A stretch of 64,000 nucleotides of DNA from Thermohalobaculum sediminis (GTDB lineage Bacteria; Pseudomonadota; Alphaproteobacteria; Rhodobacterales; Rhodobacteraceae): contig NZ_JAMFKN010000008.1 in assembly GCF_023487995.1 (NCBI RefSeq), positions 1-64,000 on the forward strand. Reading direction: 5' to 3'. The notes beneath the pieces are model-generated. The model ran no database searches. It was not told the DNA's origin and worked only from the letters and a program-made list of their open reading frames with translations. The position numbers and the translations under genes were made by a program. Shown here piece after piece: positions 1 to 9,012 of this stretch (within the stretch, counting starts at the first letter, position 1; each line of letters opens with the position of its first letter).

Positions 1-134
1 CCGCCACTACAACACCAGACGGCCTCACAGCGCTCTTGGATGGCGGCCACCAGCCCCGGAAAGCATCGTCCGGATGGGCCGAAGGCCGACCATGAACTAA
101 CAATCACCGTGGACCAATCAAGTTGGGCTGCTCA
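1..134 (+). mobile_element. IS3-family element, right end (cut by window start)
   Basis: The last 32 codons of an IS3-type OrfB transposase run from base 2 to the TAA at 98-100. They carry the typical tail Y-N-x-x-R-P-H-S-A-L-G-W-R-P-P-A-P. The element appears to end at 134 in ...GGGCTGCTCA. A related end occurs at 27,519, where the same kind of transposase tail is followed by ...TGGGCCACTCA. On the opposite strand both ends start TGAG and share GGTCCA further in. The terminus supplies the stop codon of the reverse-strand ORF at 118-570, so the element truncated that gene. The IS body lies outside the window. Confidence 0.8.
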
Positions 135-570
135 CGAGCTGCGTTCCGGAGGGTGTCGCCTCAAGCATTGACGGCACACCCAATAGACCGAGCCACGCCG
201 CAAGTTGCTGTCCCGGCGCCAGCGATTGATAGGCTTCGGTGGCCTTGACGACTCCTTCCCAGAAGGATGCCCGCTCTTCTGCATCCTCGAAAATCCGTCG
301 AAATCCGAAAAAACCTTGTAGGCTGCCGGACGCATTACGATAGACGCTTTCTATCGCGACGTCGGGCCGGCTTTCCGCGAGCCAGCGACGCAGCGCGAGG
401 GGATCGGTGCTCTCGATCGGAACGGCATCCTCCCAACGACCGTCTGACGCGAGTTGGACGCTTGAGCGGACCAGATTTTCGTGATCGAGCCATTTCATTC
501 GTGGACGCTGGCCGGCGGTCAGGCCCCCGTCAAGCATTATGGTGACTTCAGGCCGCTGCAAACGGACCAC
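118..570 (-). CDS. Hypothetical protein, C-terminus replaced by IS3 end
   Basis: I do not recognise this 150-residue protein. It is soluble and mixed charge, with acidic stretches, aromatic motifs such as GFFGFRR, and no signal peptide or membrane segment. Its start is unclear: GTG at 570, or the internal ATG at 537. The last few codons (QLVSSPT, stop at 118-120) are read from the end of the neighbouring IS3 element. The natural C-terminus is therefore lost and this is probably a gene remnant. It could also be a chance ORF; codon use looks plausible but no family supports it. Confidence 0.4.
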   Translation of the reverse strand: MVRLQRPEVTIMLDGGLTAGQRPRMKWLDHENLVRSSVQLASDGRWEDAVPIESTDPLALRRWLAESRPDVAIESVYRNASGSLQGFFGFRRIFEDAEERASFWEGVVKATEAYQSLAPGQQLAAWLGLLGVPSMLEATPSGTQLVSSPT

Positions 571-736
571 CTTCCAAGGGTCCGCTCGGTCCGCGACTCG
601 GTCATCCGAGGTAATCTAGTCGTCGCTGACGCGGTGAATGGCTGCTTTTCGCGCGGCGCCGCAGCATTCGTCTCAGGCTAGCTTCTGGCTCTCGATGCTG
701 CGCGCGCGTGCAGTATTCGCCGACCTGGTCCGGAAT

Positions 737-760
737 GGGCTCAGAGCGGTCGTTCGCTGC
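737..760 (+). repeat. Dispersed intergenic repeat, copy 1
   Basis: The core GAGCGGTCGTTCGCTGC matches copies at 12,601, 16,051-16,111 (inverted) and 17,528. It sits in the non-coding stretch 571-829, just before an IS6 transposase fragment. No ORF is conserved across the copies, so it is probably a non-coding repeat of the lineage. Confidence 0.7.
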
Positions 761-829
761 GGCTCCCACAGAGGTCCGCTCTGCGGACGAAGCCGACGTT
801 GGGGAGGCGGCAGCTTTCGGCCCTGAACC

Positions 830-1375
830 GATCGGTTCGGGCCGATGTTTGCCGCCGAGACCAGGCGCAAGCGCACCGACAAGTTGCGGGCCTTCTCGAA
901 CTGGCGATGGCACGTCGACGAGGTGTTCGTGAAGATCAACGGCGAGCGGCATTATCTCTGGCGGGCTGTCGATCACGAAGGAGAAGTCCTCGAAGCCATT
1001 GTCACCAAGCGCCGCAACAAGAGAGCGGCATTGAAGTTCCTCCGGAAATTGATGCGGCGCTATGGCCGGCCGCAGCAGATCGTTACCGATCGTCTTGCGT
1101 CGTACCGCGCCGCACTGCGCGAGCTTGGCGGGTCGGATCTTCAGTCTACCGGGCGCTGGTTGAACAACCGCGTCGAGAACTCACACCTGCCACTGCGAAG
1201 ACGGGAACGGGCGATGCTCCGCTTCCGGCGGATGCGAAACCTGCAGACCTTCGCCGCTGTCCATGCTTCCGTCCACAACCACTTCAACCAGGAACGCAGC
1301 CTCTCCAGCAGGAACATCTTCAAGGTCAACAGAACCGCCGCCCTCGAGGAATGGCGGCAGCTCTGTTCCGCCTAG
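830..1375 (+). pseudogene. IS6-family transposase, C-terminal fragment
   Basis: The reading frame from 830 gives D-R-F-G-P-M-F-A-A-E then the IS6 DDE catalytic domain: WHVDE (first Asp), VTDRLASY (second Asp), and NRVENSHLPLRRRER (Glu). An in-frame stop lies immediately upstream at 824-826. The N-terminal helix-turn-helix half, about 60 residues of a usual 230-240, is missing. A degenerate terminal repeat may survive at about 1,416-1,428 (TCTGACACCACC; compare GGCACTGTCAGAG at 5,299). Matching N-terminal-only fragments occur at 5,299 and 12,376. An ATG at 845 would allow a short product, but it should be inactive. Confidence 0.85.
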
Positions 1376-1421
1376 GTTCCCGCGCTTGCGGGCAAACTGA
1401 GACGAGTTCGCATTCGTCTGA

Positions 1422-1496
1422 CACCACCTCGCCGGCGCCTTCACCCCGGCCGAGTGCGCCAACTACTTCAGCGCCTGCGGCTACCATCCAGACTGA
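1422..1496 (+). pseudogene. Transposase C-terminal remnant (IS630-like)
   Basis: About 24 codons ending at TGA 1494-1496 read FTPAECANYFSACGYHPD at the C-terminus. This resembles the usual end of IS630-type transposases (F-x-x-x-E-C-x-N-Y-F-x-x-A-G-Y). It directly follows the presumed right end of the IS6 fragment and lies just past the 3' end of hpnN. The match is short and family assignment rests only on this tail. Confidence 0.5.
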
Positions 1497-1522
1497 TGGG
1501 ATTCCGCTCTAGCTCTGAGCGC

Positions 1523-4090
1523 CTAGCTCTTCGTACGGCGTGTCCAGGCGATCAGAGACGGAGTGAGCATGAACGTCATCCAGACGGCAGCACAGAGCGA
1601 GATCGCGAGAAGGACACCCATACTTGCAGTACCACGATGATGTGAGAGCGCCAGAGTGCCAAAGGCGGCGATTGTCGTCAGCGCGCTGAAGAGAATGGCT
1701 ATGGGGGTCGAGGTGTCAAAGACTTCGCTGGGTTTCGAGCTGGCGCGCAGCGCGAAATGCACCCCGCTGTCGATGCCAACGCCGATCAGGAGGGGAAGGA
1801 CGAGGACGTTCGCATAGTTGAACGGCATGTCCAGAAGGATCCCGGCCCCGGTCGTCACCGCGGCCGCGAGGAGCAGCGGCACCGTGATCGCGGTGATACG
1901 GACCGGGTCACGGAGCACGATCGACGCAAGGAGCAAGCAACCGGCGAGGGCAAGGCTGGTCGCCTGGAGGATTGCGATTGCTACGGCACGGGAGGCACCG
2001 ACGATCTGGTCGGGCGGTCCAGCCACGCCGGGCGCGACGGCTGAGACAGCACGGACGAAGGTCGCCATCGTGGCCGGATCAGAGATGTCGTCCACCGGAG
2101 CAATCTCGACCCTGAGGCGGCCGTCCGTCGCCACGAAGCGATCGCGGACGTCGTCAGGCAGAGTGCCGGCGGTGATCTCGCCGGCGAATAGCTGGCGCGT
2201 CATCCGGTCCAGCAGCATCGGGAAGTAGTGGAAGAGCTGCTCGCCGAGAACGGCGTCGCTCTCTTGTGTGCGGCGCACCGCGTAGGCACGTAGCTGCATC
2301 GCAAGCGCGGTCGCCGCGCCTCCGGGGCGATCCGAAAGGCGGGCTGCGAGGCTCTCGGGTGTCACATCGGCGGCGTCCCCTGCAAGGTCGATCGGCGTGC
2401 CGGAAACTGCATGCTGGATCGAAGGATAGGCGAGGTCGATGAGTTCGAGCTTGGCTGCCTGGTCGGCCGGCACCAGGTCGCCGAGCCAGGTTGCGCGGCT
2501 CACTTCCGGCAACGCCGTAAGCGCAGCGATCGCTTTTTCCGCCTCGACCGGATCTGCCACGAGCAGGCTGAGCTTCATCGGCGCGAAGTTCGCGTCCTCG
2601 ACGAGCCAGCGATAGGCCTCGACGGAGGGCGCGCTCGGGTCGCGCAGGTTCATCGGGTCTGCATCGAAACGGGCAAAGGGGGACAGGGCGAGTCCGCCTA
2701 ACCCGATCACCAGCGTCAGCCAGAAGAGGATGCGCCCGATCCTGGCCTGTGGCTGCCGGAGCCTGCGCGGAGGCGGCCCGGAAGCTAGTCCCGGCCAGAG
2801 CGCGACCGCGGCCGGCAGGACCGTGAGCGCCACGGCAAGGGCAATCAGCACGCCAGTCCCGCCGATCAGCCCGAGCTGCGCCATGCCGACGAAGTCGGTC
2901 GTGGCGAAGGCGAAGAAGGCGATCGCGGTGGTGAGGGCGCTGAGCACCAGCGCGTCCCCGATCGCCCGGCCCGCGGCGCCGAGCGCGGTGCGGGTGTCGT
3001 GGCTCTCGGCCGAGTGCTCGTCGAAGTACGACAGAAAGTGGATCGAGTAGTCGATGCCGAGGCCGACCATGAGCACCACGAAGGCGATCGAGATCAGGTT
3101 GAGCTCGCCGATGGCAATGCCCGCGAAGCCGGCCGTCAGCAGAACCGTAACGCCGAGCGCCGCGAGGGCGAGGAGAGCGCGGGCCATCGATCCGAGCGCG
3201 ATGCGCAAGAGGAGTCCGACGAGGAGGACCGACAGCGCCATCGAGAGGCCGAGCGTTGAGGTCGTGCTCTGCAGCTCGTCGGCGCGGAGCGCGGGGTTGC
3301 CCGTCACTCCGATCTGCACCTTTTCTGCCAACGCGGGGTCAAGCGCGGCGATGGTGGCGCGGATCGCCGCCAAGGCTGTCCCGGCCGGCTCCAGTGCGGT
3401 AAAATCCAGCTTGGGTTCGAGTGTGATGACCCGCAGAACCCAGGCGGCACCCTCGCTGGACAACACGGAGCTCCAGCGGAAGGGCCGATCGCGTCCCTCC
3501 CGCGCGGCTGCGAGCACGGCGGCGGTTTCGGCATGGAGCGGATCGAGGTTTTGGTCGCCTTCGCCGGCTTGCGCGGCCAGCGCCGTCGCTGTGTCGAGCG
3601 CATGCAGGAAGCCGTCGACGCTCTGATCCGAGCGAAGCTCCGCGATCAGGTTCGATGCCTTGACGAGCCGAGAGAGCCGCTCGTCGAGCGCGTCGCGGTC
3701 GAGATAGAGGAGCCCGTGCGCCACCAGGATGGGGTCGACCGACGGAGCGAAGATCCGGTCGAACACCTCGGTCTCTGCCGAGAGACGCGACTCCAGCGTC
3801 GCGACAACGGCGTCGGCCGCGTCGACGGAGTCGGCGCGCACCACGATGACGATCGCATTCTCCTCGGCCGGAAACGCGGCATCGAGCATGTCGACCCGTT
3901 GCTGGAAGGCAAGCCGCTTCGACAGCATCCGGCTGGTATCGGTATTGATGCCCAGTTGTGACGCGGCAGCGGCGGCGACCAGCATCAGCAACCCGACAAG
4001 GGCGAGGGTGAGTGAGGGGCGCACGGTGACCGCTCTCACCCAGCCGCTCACGGCATCCCCGATCCTGTCGCGCGCTTCGGACACGGTCAT
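1523..4090 (-). CDS. hpnN: Hopanoid-type RND (MMPL) transporter HpnN
   Basis: An 855-residue inner-membrane protein with the RND/MMPL layout: an N-terminal helix (about 27-48), a large periplasmic loop, a block of helices (about 280-430, with GLGIDYSIHFLSYF), a second periplasmic loop, and a second helix block near the C-terminus with GVGIDSGVHFALR. HpnN proteins move hopanoids towards the outer membrane. The call rests on this architecture plus the divergent hpnA-like gene 150 bp away. The ribosome site GGAGG abuts the ATG at 4090 and is better spaced (6 nt) for the GTG at 4084, which may be the true start. No squalene-hopene cyclase is nearby, so the pair is an isolated piece of a hopanoid locus flanked by IS debris. 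Confidence 0.8.
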   Translation of the reverse strand: MTVSEARDRIGDAVSGWVRAVTVRPSLTLALVGLLMLVAAAAASQLGINTDTSRMLSKRLAFQQRVDMLDAAFPAEENAIVIVVRADSVDAADAVVATLESRLSAETEVFDRIFAPSVDPILVAHGLLYLDRDALDERLSRLVKASNLIAELRSDQSVDGFLHALDTATALAAQAGEGDQNLDPLHAETAAVLAAAREGRDRPFRWSSVLSSEGAAWVLRVITLEPKLDFTALEPAGTALAAIRATIAALDPALAEKVQIGVTGNPALRADELQSTTSTLGLSMALSVLLVGLLLRIALGSMARALLALAALGVTVLLTAGFAGIAIGELNLISIAFVVLMVGLGIDYSIHFLSYFDEHSAESHDTRTALGAAGRAIGDALVLSALTTAIAFFAFATTDFVGMAQLGLIGGTGVLIALAVALTVLPAAVALWPGLASGPPPRRLRQPQARIGRILFWLTLVIGLGGLALSPFARFDADPMNLRDPSAPSVEAYRWLVEDANFAPMKLSLLVADPVEAEKAIAALTALPEVSRATWLGDLVPADQAAKLELIDLAYPSIQHAVSGTPIDLAGDAADVTPESLAARLSDRPGGAATALAMQLRAYAVRRTQESDAVLGEQLFHYFPMLLDRMTRQLFAGEITAGTLPDDVRDRFVATDGRLRVEIAPVDDISDPATMATFVRAVSAVAPGVAGPPDQIVGASRAVAIAILQATSLALAGCLLLASIVLRDPVRITAITVPLLLAAAVTTGAGILLDMPFNYANVLVLPLLIGVGIDSGVHFALRASSKPSEVFDTSTPIAILFSALTTIAAFGTLALSHHRGTASMGVLLAISLCAAVWMTFMLTPSLIAWTRRTKS

Positions 4091-4241
4091 CCTCCATCCG
4101 TCCAGCGCAGTCCCCTACGCGCGCGGGACGCCCCTGACAATGGCGCGTTGCTTTGCGCCTTCATGCGGCTCATATTCCGCCGATCGAGCGACCTTCTTCG
4201 CCGATCCACTTTTGTCCGCTCGAAAGGTCAAAGTCTTGAAG

Positions 4242-5246
4242 ATGCTTGTCACCGGGGCGTCCGGCTTCGTCGGATCGGCGGTAGTTCGCCACCTCATCCG
4301 CTCAGGACGGACAGTGCGCGTGATGGTCCGTCGCGACTCGGACCGGCGCAATCTCGCAGGCCTTCCGGTCGAGACGGTCGTTGGCGACCTGACGAAGCCA
4401 GAGACGCTTCCCGGTGCGGTGCGCGGCTGCGCCGGCTTGTTTCACGTCGCCGCCGACTACCGGATGTGGGTGCCGGACCGCGACCGGATGTTCGCCGCGA
4501 ACGTCGAGGGGACCCGCCACCTCATGCTGGCCGCCGCCGAGGCCGGGGTCGAACGGATCGTGCATACCAGCAGTGTCGCGACACTCGGGATCGTGCCGGG
4601 CGGCGTCGCCGACGAGGAAACGCCGGTAAGCTTCAGCGACATGATCGGTCCCTACAAGCAATCCAAGTTTCTTGGCGAGGCGGCCGTCCGGGAGCTTCAA
4701 GCGGCTCACGGGCTGCCGGTCGTGATCGTCAACCCCTCGACCCCGATCGGTCCGCACGACATCCGGCCGACGCCGACAGGAAAGATGGTGCTCGACGCCG
4801 CATCGGGCCGAATGCCCGCCTATGTCGACACAGGGCTCAACATCGTCCACGTCGATGATGTGGCGGCTGGACACCTCCTGGCCTTCGAGAAGGGTGTGCC
4901 AGGCGAGCGTTACATCCTTGGCGGAGAAAACATGACGTTGCGCGAGATCCTGACCGTGATCGCGGACCTCTCGGGACGGACGGCCCCGTGGGTGCATCTG
5001 CCGCACAGCTCGGTCTTGCCGATCGCGCAGGTCGCGGAACTGTTCGGGCGGCTGACCGGGATCGAGCCCTTCGTCACGGTCGATGCAGTACGGCTGGCTC
5101 GGAAGCGGATGTTCTTCTCTCCGGCCAAGGCCGAGCGACTTCTCGGCTATTGCGCCAGGCCGGCAGTCGAGGCTCTGCGCGCCGCGATCGACGGCTTCAG
5201 GGAGCAAGGACGCCTTGCTCACATGCCGCGCCGGGCGGCGGAGTAG
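4242..5246 (+). CDS. hpnA: Hopanoid-associated sugar epimerase HpnA (NAD-dependent SDR)
   Basis: A 334-residue extended short-chain dehydrogenase/epimerase. The NAD-binding GASGFVG is at residues 5-11, HVAADYRMW at about 68, and the catalytic Y138-x-x-x-K142 pair in GPYKQSKFLGE. The pattern ADYRMWVPD and the tail fit the HpnA group found with hopanoid genes. The frame is open far upstream, but homology starts at the ATG at 4242. AAAGG at 4222-4226 is only a weak ribosome site, and TTG at 4236 is an alternative start. It is divergent from hpnN, so the 150 bp between them should hold both promoters. Confidence 0.8.
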   Translation: MLVTGASGFVGSAVVRHLIRSGRTVRVMVRRDSDRRNLAGLPVETVVGDLTKPETLPGAVRGCAGLFHVAADYRMWVPDRDRMFAANVEGTRHLMLAAAEAGVERIVHTSSVATLGIVPGGVADEETPVSFSDMIGPYKQSKFLGEAAVRELQAAHGLPVVIVNPSTPIGPHDIRPTPTGKMVLDAASGRMPAYVDTGLNIVHVDDVAAGHLLAFEKGVPGERYILGGENMTLREILTVIADLSGRTAPWVHLPHSSVLPIAQVAELFGRLTGIEPFVTVDAVRLARKRMFFSPAKAERLLGYCARPAVEALRAAIDGFREQGRLAHMPRRAAE

Positions 5247-5298
5247 GAGGCCGCTCAGCCTATTTTCAGTCTCTGGATTTCGAGACGGAATCAGGTTT

Positions 5299-5455
5299 GG
5301 CACTGTCAGAGCAACTCTGCTTGAGACGGCATGCCGGCCTGCCTACCCTCGCGGCATGAGCAAACCCCAGTCCATTCCGCCACTTCAAAACGAGCCCGGA
5401 GATCATCCGCCTGGCGGTGATGCTGTACGTCAGACTTGGCGCTTCACCAGTAGGC
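5299..5455 (+). pseudogene. IS6-family 5' end: terminal repeat plus N-terminal transposase remnant
   Basis: GGCACTGTCAGAG at 5299 resembles an IS6 left terminal repeat and matches GGTCCTGTCAGAG at 12,376. An ATG at 5356 opens MSKPQS. One frame over, the sequence reads FRHFKTSPEIIRLAVMLYVR, the usual IS6 transposase N-terminus. The coding sequence therefore carries a frameshift and stops matching after about 100 bp. The fragment lies between hpnA and the complete IS6 element. Confidence 0.7.
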
Positions 5456-5515
5456 GCCCTACCTAGCCAGTCGCCCTGCAATGAGGTATCATAATACCCC
5501 AATCAGAGACTGATA

Positions 5516-6354
5516 GGTACTGTCAGGGTATTGGCAAGTTAACGGCGCTCTCGCGCAAAGTGACCCGGTTGCCTCTGAAGTTCAGGCGTCCATGGTCGCG
5601 TCAGCCCAAGCCGCGAAGGCCTGCGCTATGAAGTGACGCAGGGTCGGGCGGCTGACGAGATGCGCTCCGATGTTGAAGCAGTTGTAGACGGCGGCATGAG
5701 AGGCGAGGAAGCGTTGGGCGGAGCCCTGCGACTTGAACCTCTGCTGCTTGCGCTCACGCCTTCGGATCGGCAGATGCGAATTCTCGGCGCGGTTGTTGGC
5801 CTCAAGCCGACCGGGACGATGACGCTTCGGGAGCCCCTCTTCCCGCATCGCTTTGCGATAGGAGGCGAGGCCATCGGTCGTAATCGTCTGCGGGCGGACC
5901 CCGGTGTTCTTCATGAGCCGGCGCAGCAGTTTACGCGCTGCCTTAGCGTTGCGGCGCGTTTGAACGAGCATGTCGAACACCTCGCCCTCGTCATCCACCG
6001 CCCGCCAGAGCCACATCCGTTGGCCGCCGATCTTCACGACCATCTCGTCGAGGTGCCAGCGCCCTGTGGGAGAGCCGCGGCGCCGCCTGAGGTTGGCCGC
6101 GATCTTCGGGCCGAACTTGATGACCCAGTAGTGGAGGGTCTCGCGGCTGACCTCAATCTCGCGCTCGGCGAGCATCTCTTCGACATCGCGGAGGCTCAGC
6201 GTGAAACGCAGATAAAGCCAGACGGCGTAGCGGATCACATCCGTCGGAAACCGGTGGCGCTTGTAGCAAATCCTGCCGACCATACCCCTCGCCCACCATG
6301 CGCCACCTGGAAACAGAGACAGGTTAGACTTTGTCTGCCAACACCTCTGGTACC
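5516..6354 (-). mobile_element. Complete IS6-family insertion sequence
   Basis: An element of about 839 bp around an intact IS6 transposase. The end at 5516 reads GGTACTGTCAGGGTATTGGC. The reverse complement of the other end (6334-6354) reads GGTACCAGAGGTGTTGGC, so the ends are imperfect inverted repeats sharing GGTAC and TTGGCA. No 8-bp target duplication is visible (GACTGATA on the left, GCGATGTG on the right), which suggests later rearrangement or recombination between copies. Confidence 0.7.
5582..6283 (-). CDS. IS6-family transposase (DDE)
   Basis: A 233-residue transposase of normal IS6 length, starting at MVGRICYKRHRFP. The frame is open upstream to 6436, but that part has no homology. 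The N-terminal region (LRFTLSLRDVEEMLAERE) is the DNA-binding helix-turn-helix. The catalytic core shows WHLDEMVVKI (Asp), TTDGLASY (Asp) and NNRAENSH (Glu). It mediates replicative or cointegrate-type transposition. It has clearly diverged from the other IS6 fragments in the window, so at least two IS6 lineages have entered this region. It appears intact. Confidence 0.9.
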   Translation of the reverse strand: MVGRICYKRHRFPTDVIRYAVWLYLRFTLSLRDVEEMLAEREIEVSRETLHYWVIKFGPKIAANLRRRRGSPTGRWHLDEMVVKIGGQRMWLWRAVDDEGEVFDMLVQTRRNAKAARKLLRRLMKNTGVRPQTITTDGLASYRKAMREEGLPKRHRPGRLEANNRAENSHLPIRRRERKQQRFKSQGSAQRFLASHAAVYNCFNIGAHLVSRPTLRHFIAQAFAAWADATMDA

Positions 6355-7195
6355 GCGATGTGCTCTTCGCACTGATCGGACAGATTACCGGCGGCTGAAG
6401 AATCACCGGAGAAGGAAGGTGGGATGCTGAAAGCAACTATAAATCAATGACTTGCGGGGTGGAGAAGGTTGGACGTCAGGCCCACCCTCTCCGCCACTTG
6501 CCCTCGCGAAAGCGTTCTCCCGATCCGGCTGGGACCGGATTTTTCCGTTGTTTTCGAGAGTTATGCGGGAGGCGCTGAGCACCGGACCCGCCGCCTGGTA
6601 GCCTGAAAACGGTCTCTCAGGGCCGTTGTTCTCTGGACCTGATGACTGCGCGGATTTGGTGCAGAGCTTGTAGCTCACTGAGATCCCTAGGCTTTCCAGC
6701 AGGGCGACCTGAACACTTCGATGCCGGTGGCACTCGCCGAAATGGAACAGAAATCGAACGTCCGCGATTGCGGCCGTTCGCTGCGGCGCTTCGTGATGAC
6801 CGGGATGCGGACAAAGCGGACCTTAGGGCAATCGACCGGAAAGAGCGCGATCGGCCCATACTCGCCATTGGGGCGGCGCAAGCCAAATGTCTGATTCTGG
6901 GTGGCGCGCTTGTTCGGCGCCGGTGCTGTTGGTCGTGCCTGACGCAGCTGGTGCTGCATCCTGCCTTAACCGCAACGGTAACTCATCCATACCGGTGGCC
7001 CCTCTAGAGGATGCTTTGCCTTTGTCCGGCTCGCCGGGAAAGTCTCTCGCGTCGCCGGCTGAGCGCGCCGAGATGCTAGCTGAAGCGCGGCCATCGTTAG
7101 ATCGCGCAGTACTGCATCTCTGAATGCGACTGACGTCGATAATCGACGGACTGATCACACCAGCTTCGATGGATGCGTAGGAGCGTGCTGGGCGA
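6355..7195 (+). other. Gene-free stretch with possible tRNA-Ser 3' remnant
   Basis: No convincing gene in about 840 bp. CCTCTCCGCCA at 6486-6496 looks like the 3' acceptor end of a tRNA-Ser. It is followed by an intrinsic terminator at 6523, as for a real tRNA gene, but no tRNA body can be folded upstream. The segment 6755-6780 (CGAACGTCCGC...CGTTCGCTGC) resembles the dispersed repeat. Short ORFs on both strands here have no recognisable family. Confidence 0.4.
6523..6545 (+). terminator. Intrinsic terminator
   Basis: A perfect 6-bp stem ATCCGG / CCGGAT around the loop CTGGGA is followed by a run of T. It lies 27 bp after the CCTCTCCGCCA tRNA-like end, so it probably terminated a lost tRNA gene. 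Confidence 0.65.
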
Positions 7196-7555
7196 TTAAT
7201 CGGAAAACTCGCCGAGCCAAGTGATTGCGCGTGCGCGATCGCTCTCATCGAAGACGCCGCACAGGGCGCCGATCTGGTCGCAGAACGTCCTGAACGCCTC
7301 ATGCCACTTCTTGTCGCCCACGAACGCCGCACGCTCGATCTCTCTCATGGCAACCCAGTTCGCGAATCTGTCGGCTTCGCTGCGCGCAGACGGAGCGGTA
7401 TCGCTCGTGAAGCAGATCAGAAGCTTCCGGTAGTGGCGGGTCATGTTCAGCTCATCGAAGTCGAGCATCACCCCATCCATATCCGGGCGGTCGAACGGGC
7501 CAGCGGCCTCTATGCCGAAGATATCGCCGGGAAGGTCGGACATAATTCTGATCAC
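7196..7555 (-). CDS. SpoIIAA-like (STAS/SEC14 type) small protein
   Basis: A 119-residue soluble protein. Its start MIRIMSDLPGDIFGIEAAG and later pattern (a central beta strand, then VGDKKWHEAFRTF, ending ARAITWLGEF) match the SpoIIAA-like family (DUF3478 type). These are small STAS-related proteins often found next to stress or membrane functions, with no defined biochemical role. The GTG start at 7555 has a strong ribosome site, GGGAGG, 6 bp upstream. It lies just downstream of the truncated porin on the same strand and may be co-transcribed. Confidence 0.65.
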   Translation of the reverse strand: MIRIMSDLPGDIFGIEAAGPFDRPDMDGVMLDFDELNMTRHYRKLLICFTSDTAPSARSEADRFANWVAMREIERAAFVGDKKWHEAFRTFCDQIGALCGVFDESDRARAITWLGEFSD

Positions 7556-7637
7556 GTGGTTTCCTCCCGTTCGCGCATCAGGTCTTGGGGTGCGTCCCGG
7601 GCCTCGGCGCCGTTCGCCATAACCTTCTCATTTCCCC

Positions 7638-8813
7638 TCACAGCGCGAGCCTCGCGCGCAGGCCCAAGACACCGATCACATCCTTCGAGGGGTCGAGCGC
7701 CGGGTCGAAAATCACCTGCACATCCGGCGTGATTGCGAGGTGCTCGCCGACATTGAACCGGTAGAAGAACTCGGCCGTTATCTGATCGTCGGCGCCCTTG
7801 CCAAAGCTCGCCTCGCTGGGCCTGCCCCAGTTGACACCGACAGCGAGAAGATCCCGTCCCGGACCAGGGTGTGGTTGCCAGCCTATGCCGGCACTGACCG
7901 ACGCTTCGAGCAGCGCTCCACCATCCTTGGAATATCCGCCGCGGAGGAAGGGCAGCCACTGCTCTCGGACATACCAGCTGGCCGAGCCGACGACGCCCCA
8001 GCCGTCATCGATCCCGAGATCGCCGGATCCATCCGTGTGCCAGAAAGTGGCGTGAATGTTGTCGAAGATCAGCCGCTCTCGCGCGCTCGTCCACCCGACC
8101 TCGACCGAGGAGAAGTACTCATTCTCGCCAAAGAATGTCTCAAAGCCAGAGAAGACTTCGTTCGAGTCTCCATTGGCATCGGCAAGTCCGGCAATGACAT
8201 AGATGTTGTCGGTGAGGAACATCGCTCCGGCGATGCCGAAGGTTGCATCGTCCGGCAGGCCGATGGTCGCGCTTCCGGTCGAGAAGACGAAGTTCGTATA
8301 GTGCAGCCACGGGCTGCCGAGTGCGAAGGCATCAACATAGTCGGAGGTGTCGAGAAAGCCACCGATGACCGTGCCGTGTCCATCTCCGAAGCGCTGGCGC
8401 CAATAGAGGTTCGTGACCCTTGCTCCCTGATCATTGAACGGCGTCCCGATCAAGCCGGCATAGCCCACATCGAAACCGAGCCCGCTTGCGGGGATGGCGG
8501 TATAGGCATGGCGATGCTCAACCTTGAAGACGAGGGCGCCCGTATTGGGCGTTCCACGGCCAAGTAGCTCCCAAGCACCATAGAAGCGAGCGATCCCCGA
8601 GGCCGACGATCCGTTCCCGTTGTTGTCCGTCGTGGTTAGCCCGAGAGTCGTATAGTCGACACCGAAGCTGATCCCCGTGGCGTCCTCGAGCGAGGCCTTC
8701 GCCTCGAAGTAGGGGTCTAGAAATTCAAGATCGAAGAGCGCGTCGATCTGCACTTGGATCACGGCCAGCCGCCATCGCGCTGAGGAGTCCGAGGGCGCGT
8801 TTGCGCGCGACAT
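7638..8813 (-). pseudogene. OprB-type carbohydrate porin, 5' end lost
   Basis: The frame encodes about 365 residues of an outer-membrane barrel of the carbohydrate-selective OprB type. Features include FLDPYFEAK, GISFGVDYTTLGL, repeated aromatic girdle strands, GGFLDTSDYVDAFALGSPW, and a C-terminal GLRARLAL with the hydrophobic end expected for barrel assembly. Homology starts only at LFDLEFLDPYF. The signal peptide and the first strands are missing. The residues before it (MSRANAPSDSSARWRL...) are an out-of-frame read of an integrase fragment on the same strand. The product could not be exported normally. A deletion or recombination joined integrase and porin at about 8,740-8,760. Confidence 0.75.
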
Positions 8814-9012
8814 CGACGGCGATCACATCGGCACGACCAATGCTGACGCGCTTCGTTTGGCGATCGACCTGACCCTCGGCGAAGAAGACCTTGGACCTGG
8901 TGCCGACGCGCACCCCGAAACCTCGGAGGATGTCGTCGCGGTAGAACTCTTGTCCTGCGGTGGTGAGGGGCAATGCATCCACGGATTTCCGGGTAAGGCG
9001 CAGACTGGGCAT
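8725..9012 (-). pseudogene. Tyrosine integrase, N-terminal arm-binding domain only
   Basis: 95 codons give MPSLRLTRKSVDAL, then FYRDDILRGFGVRVG, and end AMAAGRDPSADRRAL. This is the N-terminal DUF4102-type arm-binding domain of P4-like integrases that target tRNA genes. The catalytic R-H-R-Y domain is absent: the frame meets a stop where it fuses to the porin sequence. The start is well defined by AAAGGAG before the ATG at 9012. It is probably the disabled integrase of the island that ends at the tRNA-Thr half-site at 23,002. Confidence 0.8.

Noticed and set aside
6450-6496. A tRNA-Ser gene ending CCTCTCCGCCA
   Set aside because: Only the acceptor end and a following terminator are visible. 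No D, anticodon or T arm can be drawn, so it is mentioned only as a possible remnant.
6642-7123. Short ORFs on both strands between the IS6 element and the SpoIIAA-like gene
   Set aside because: No recognised family, no ribosome site, and the sequence overlaps repeat-like intergenic DNA.
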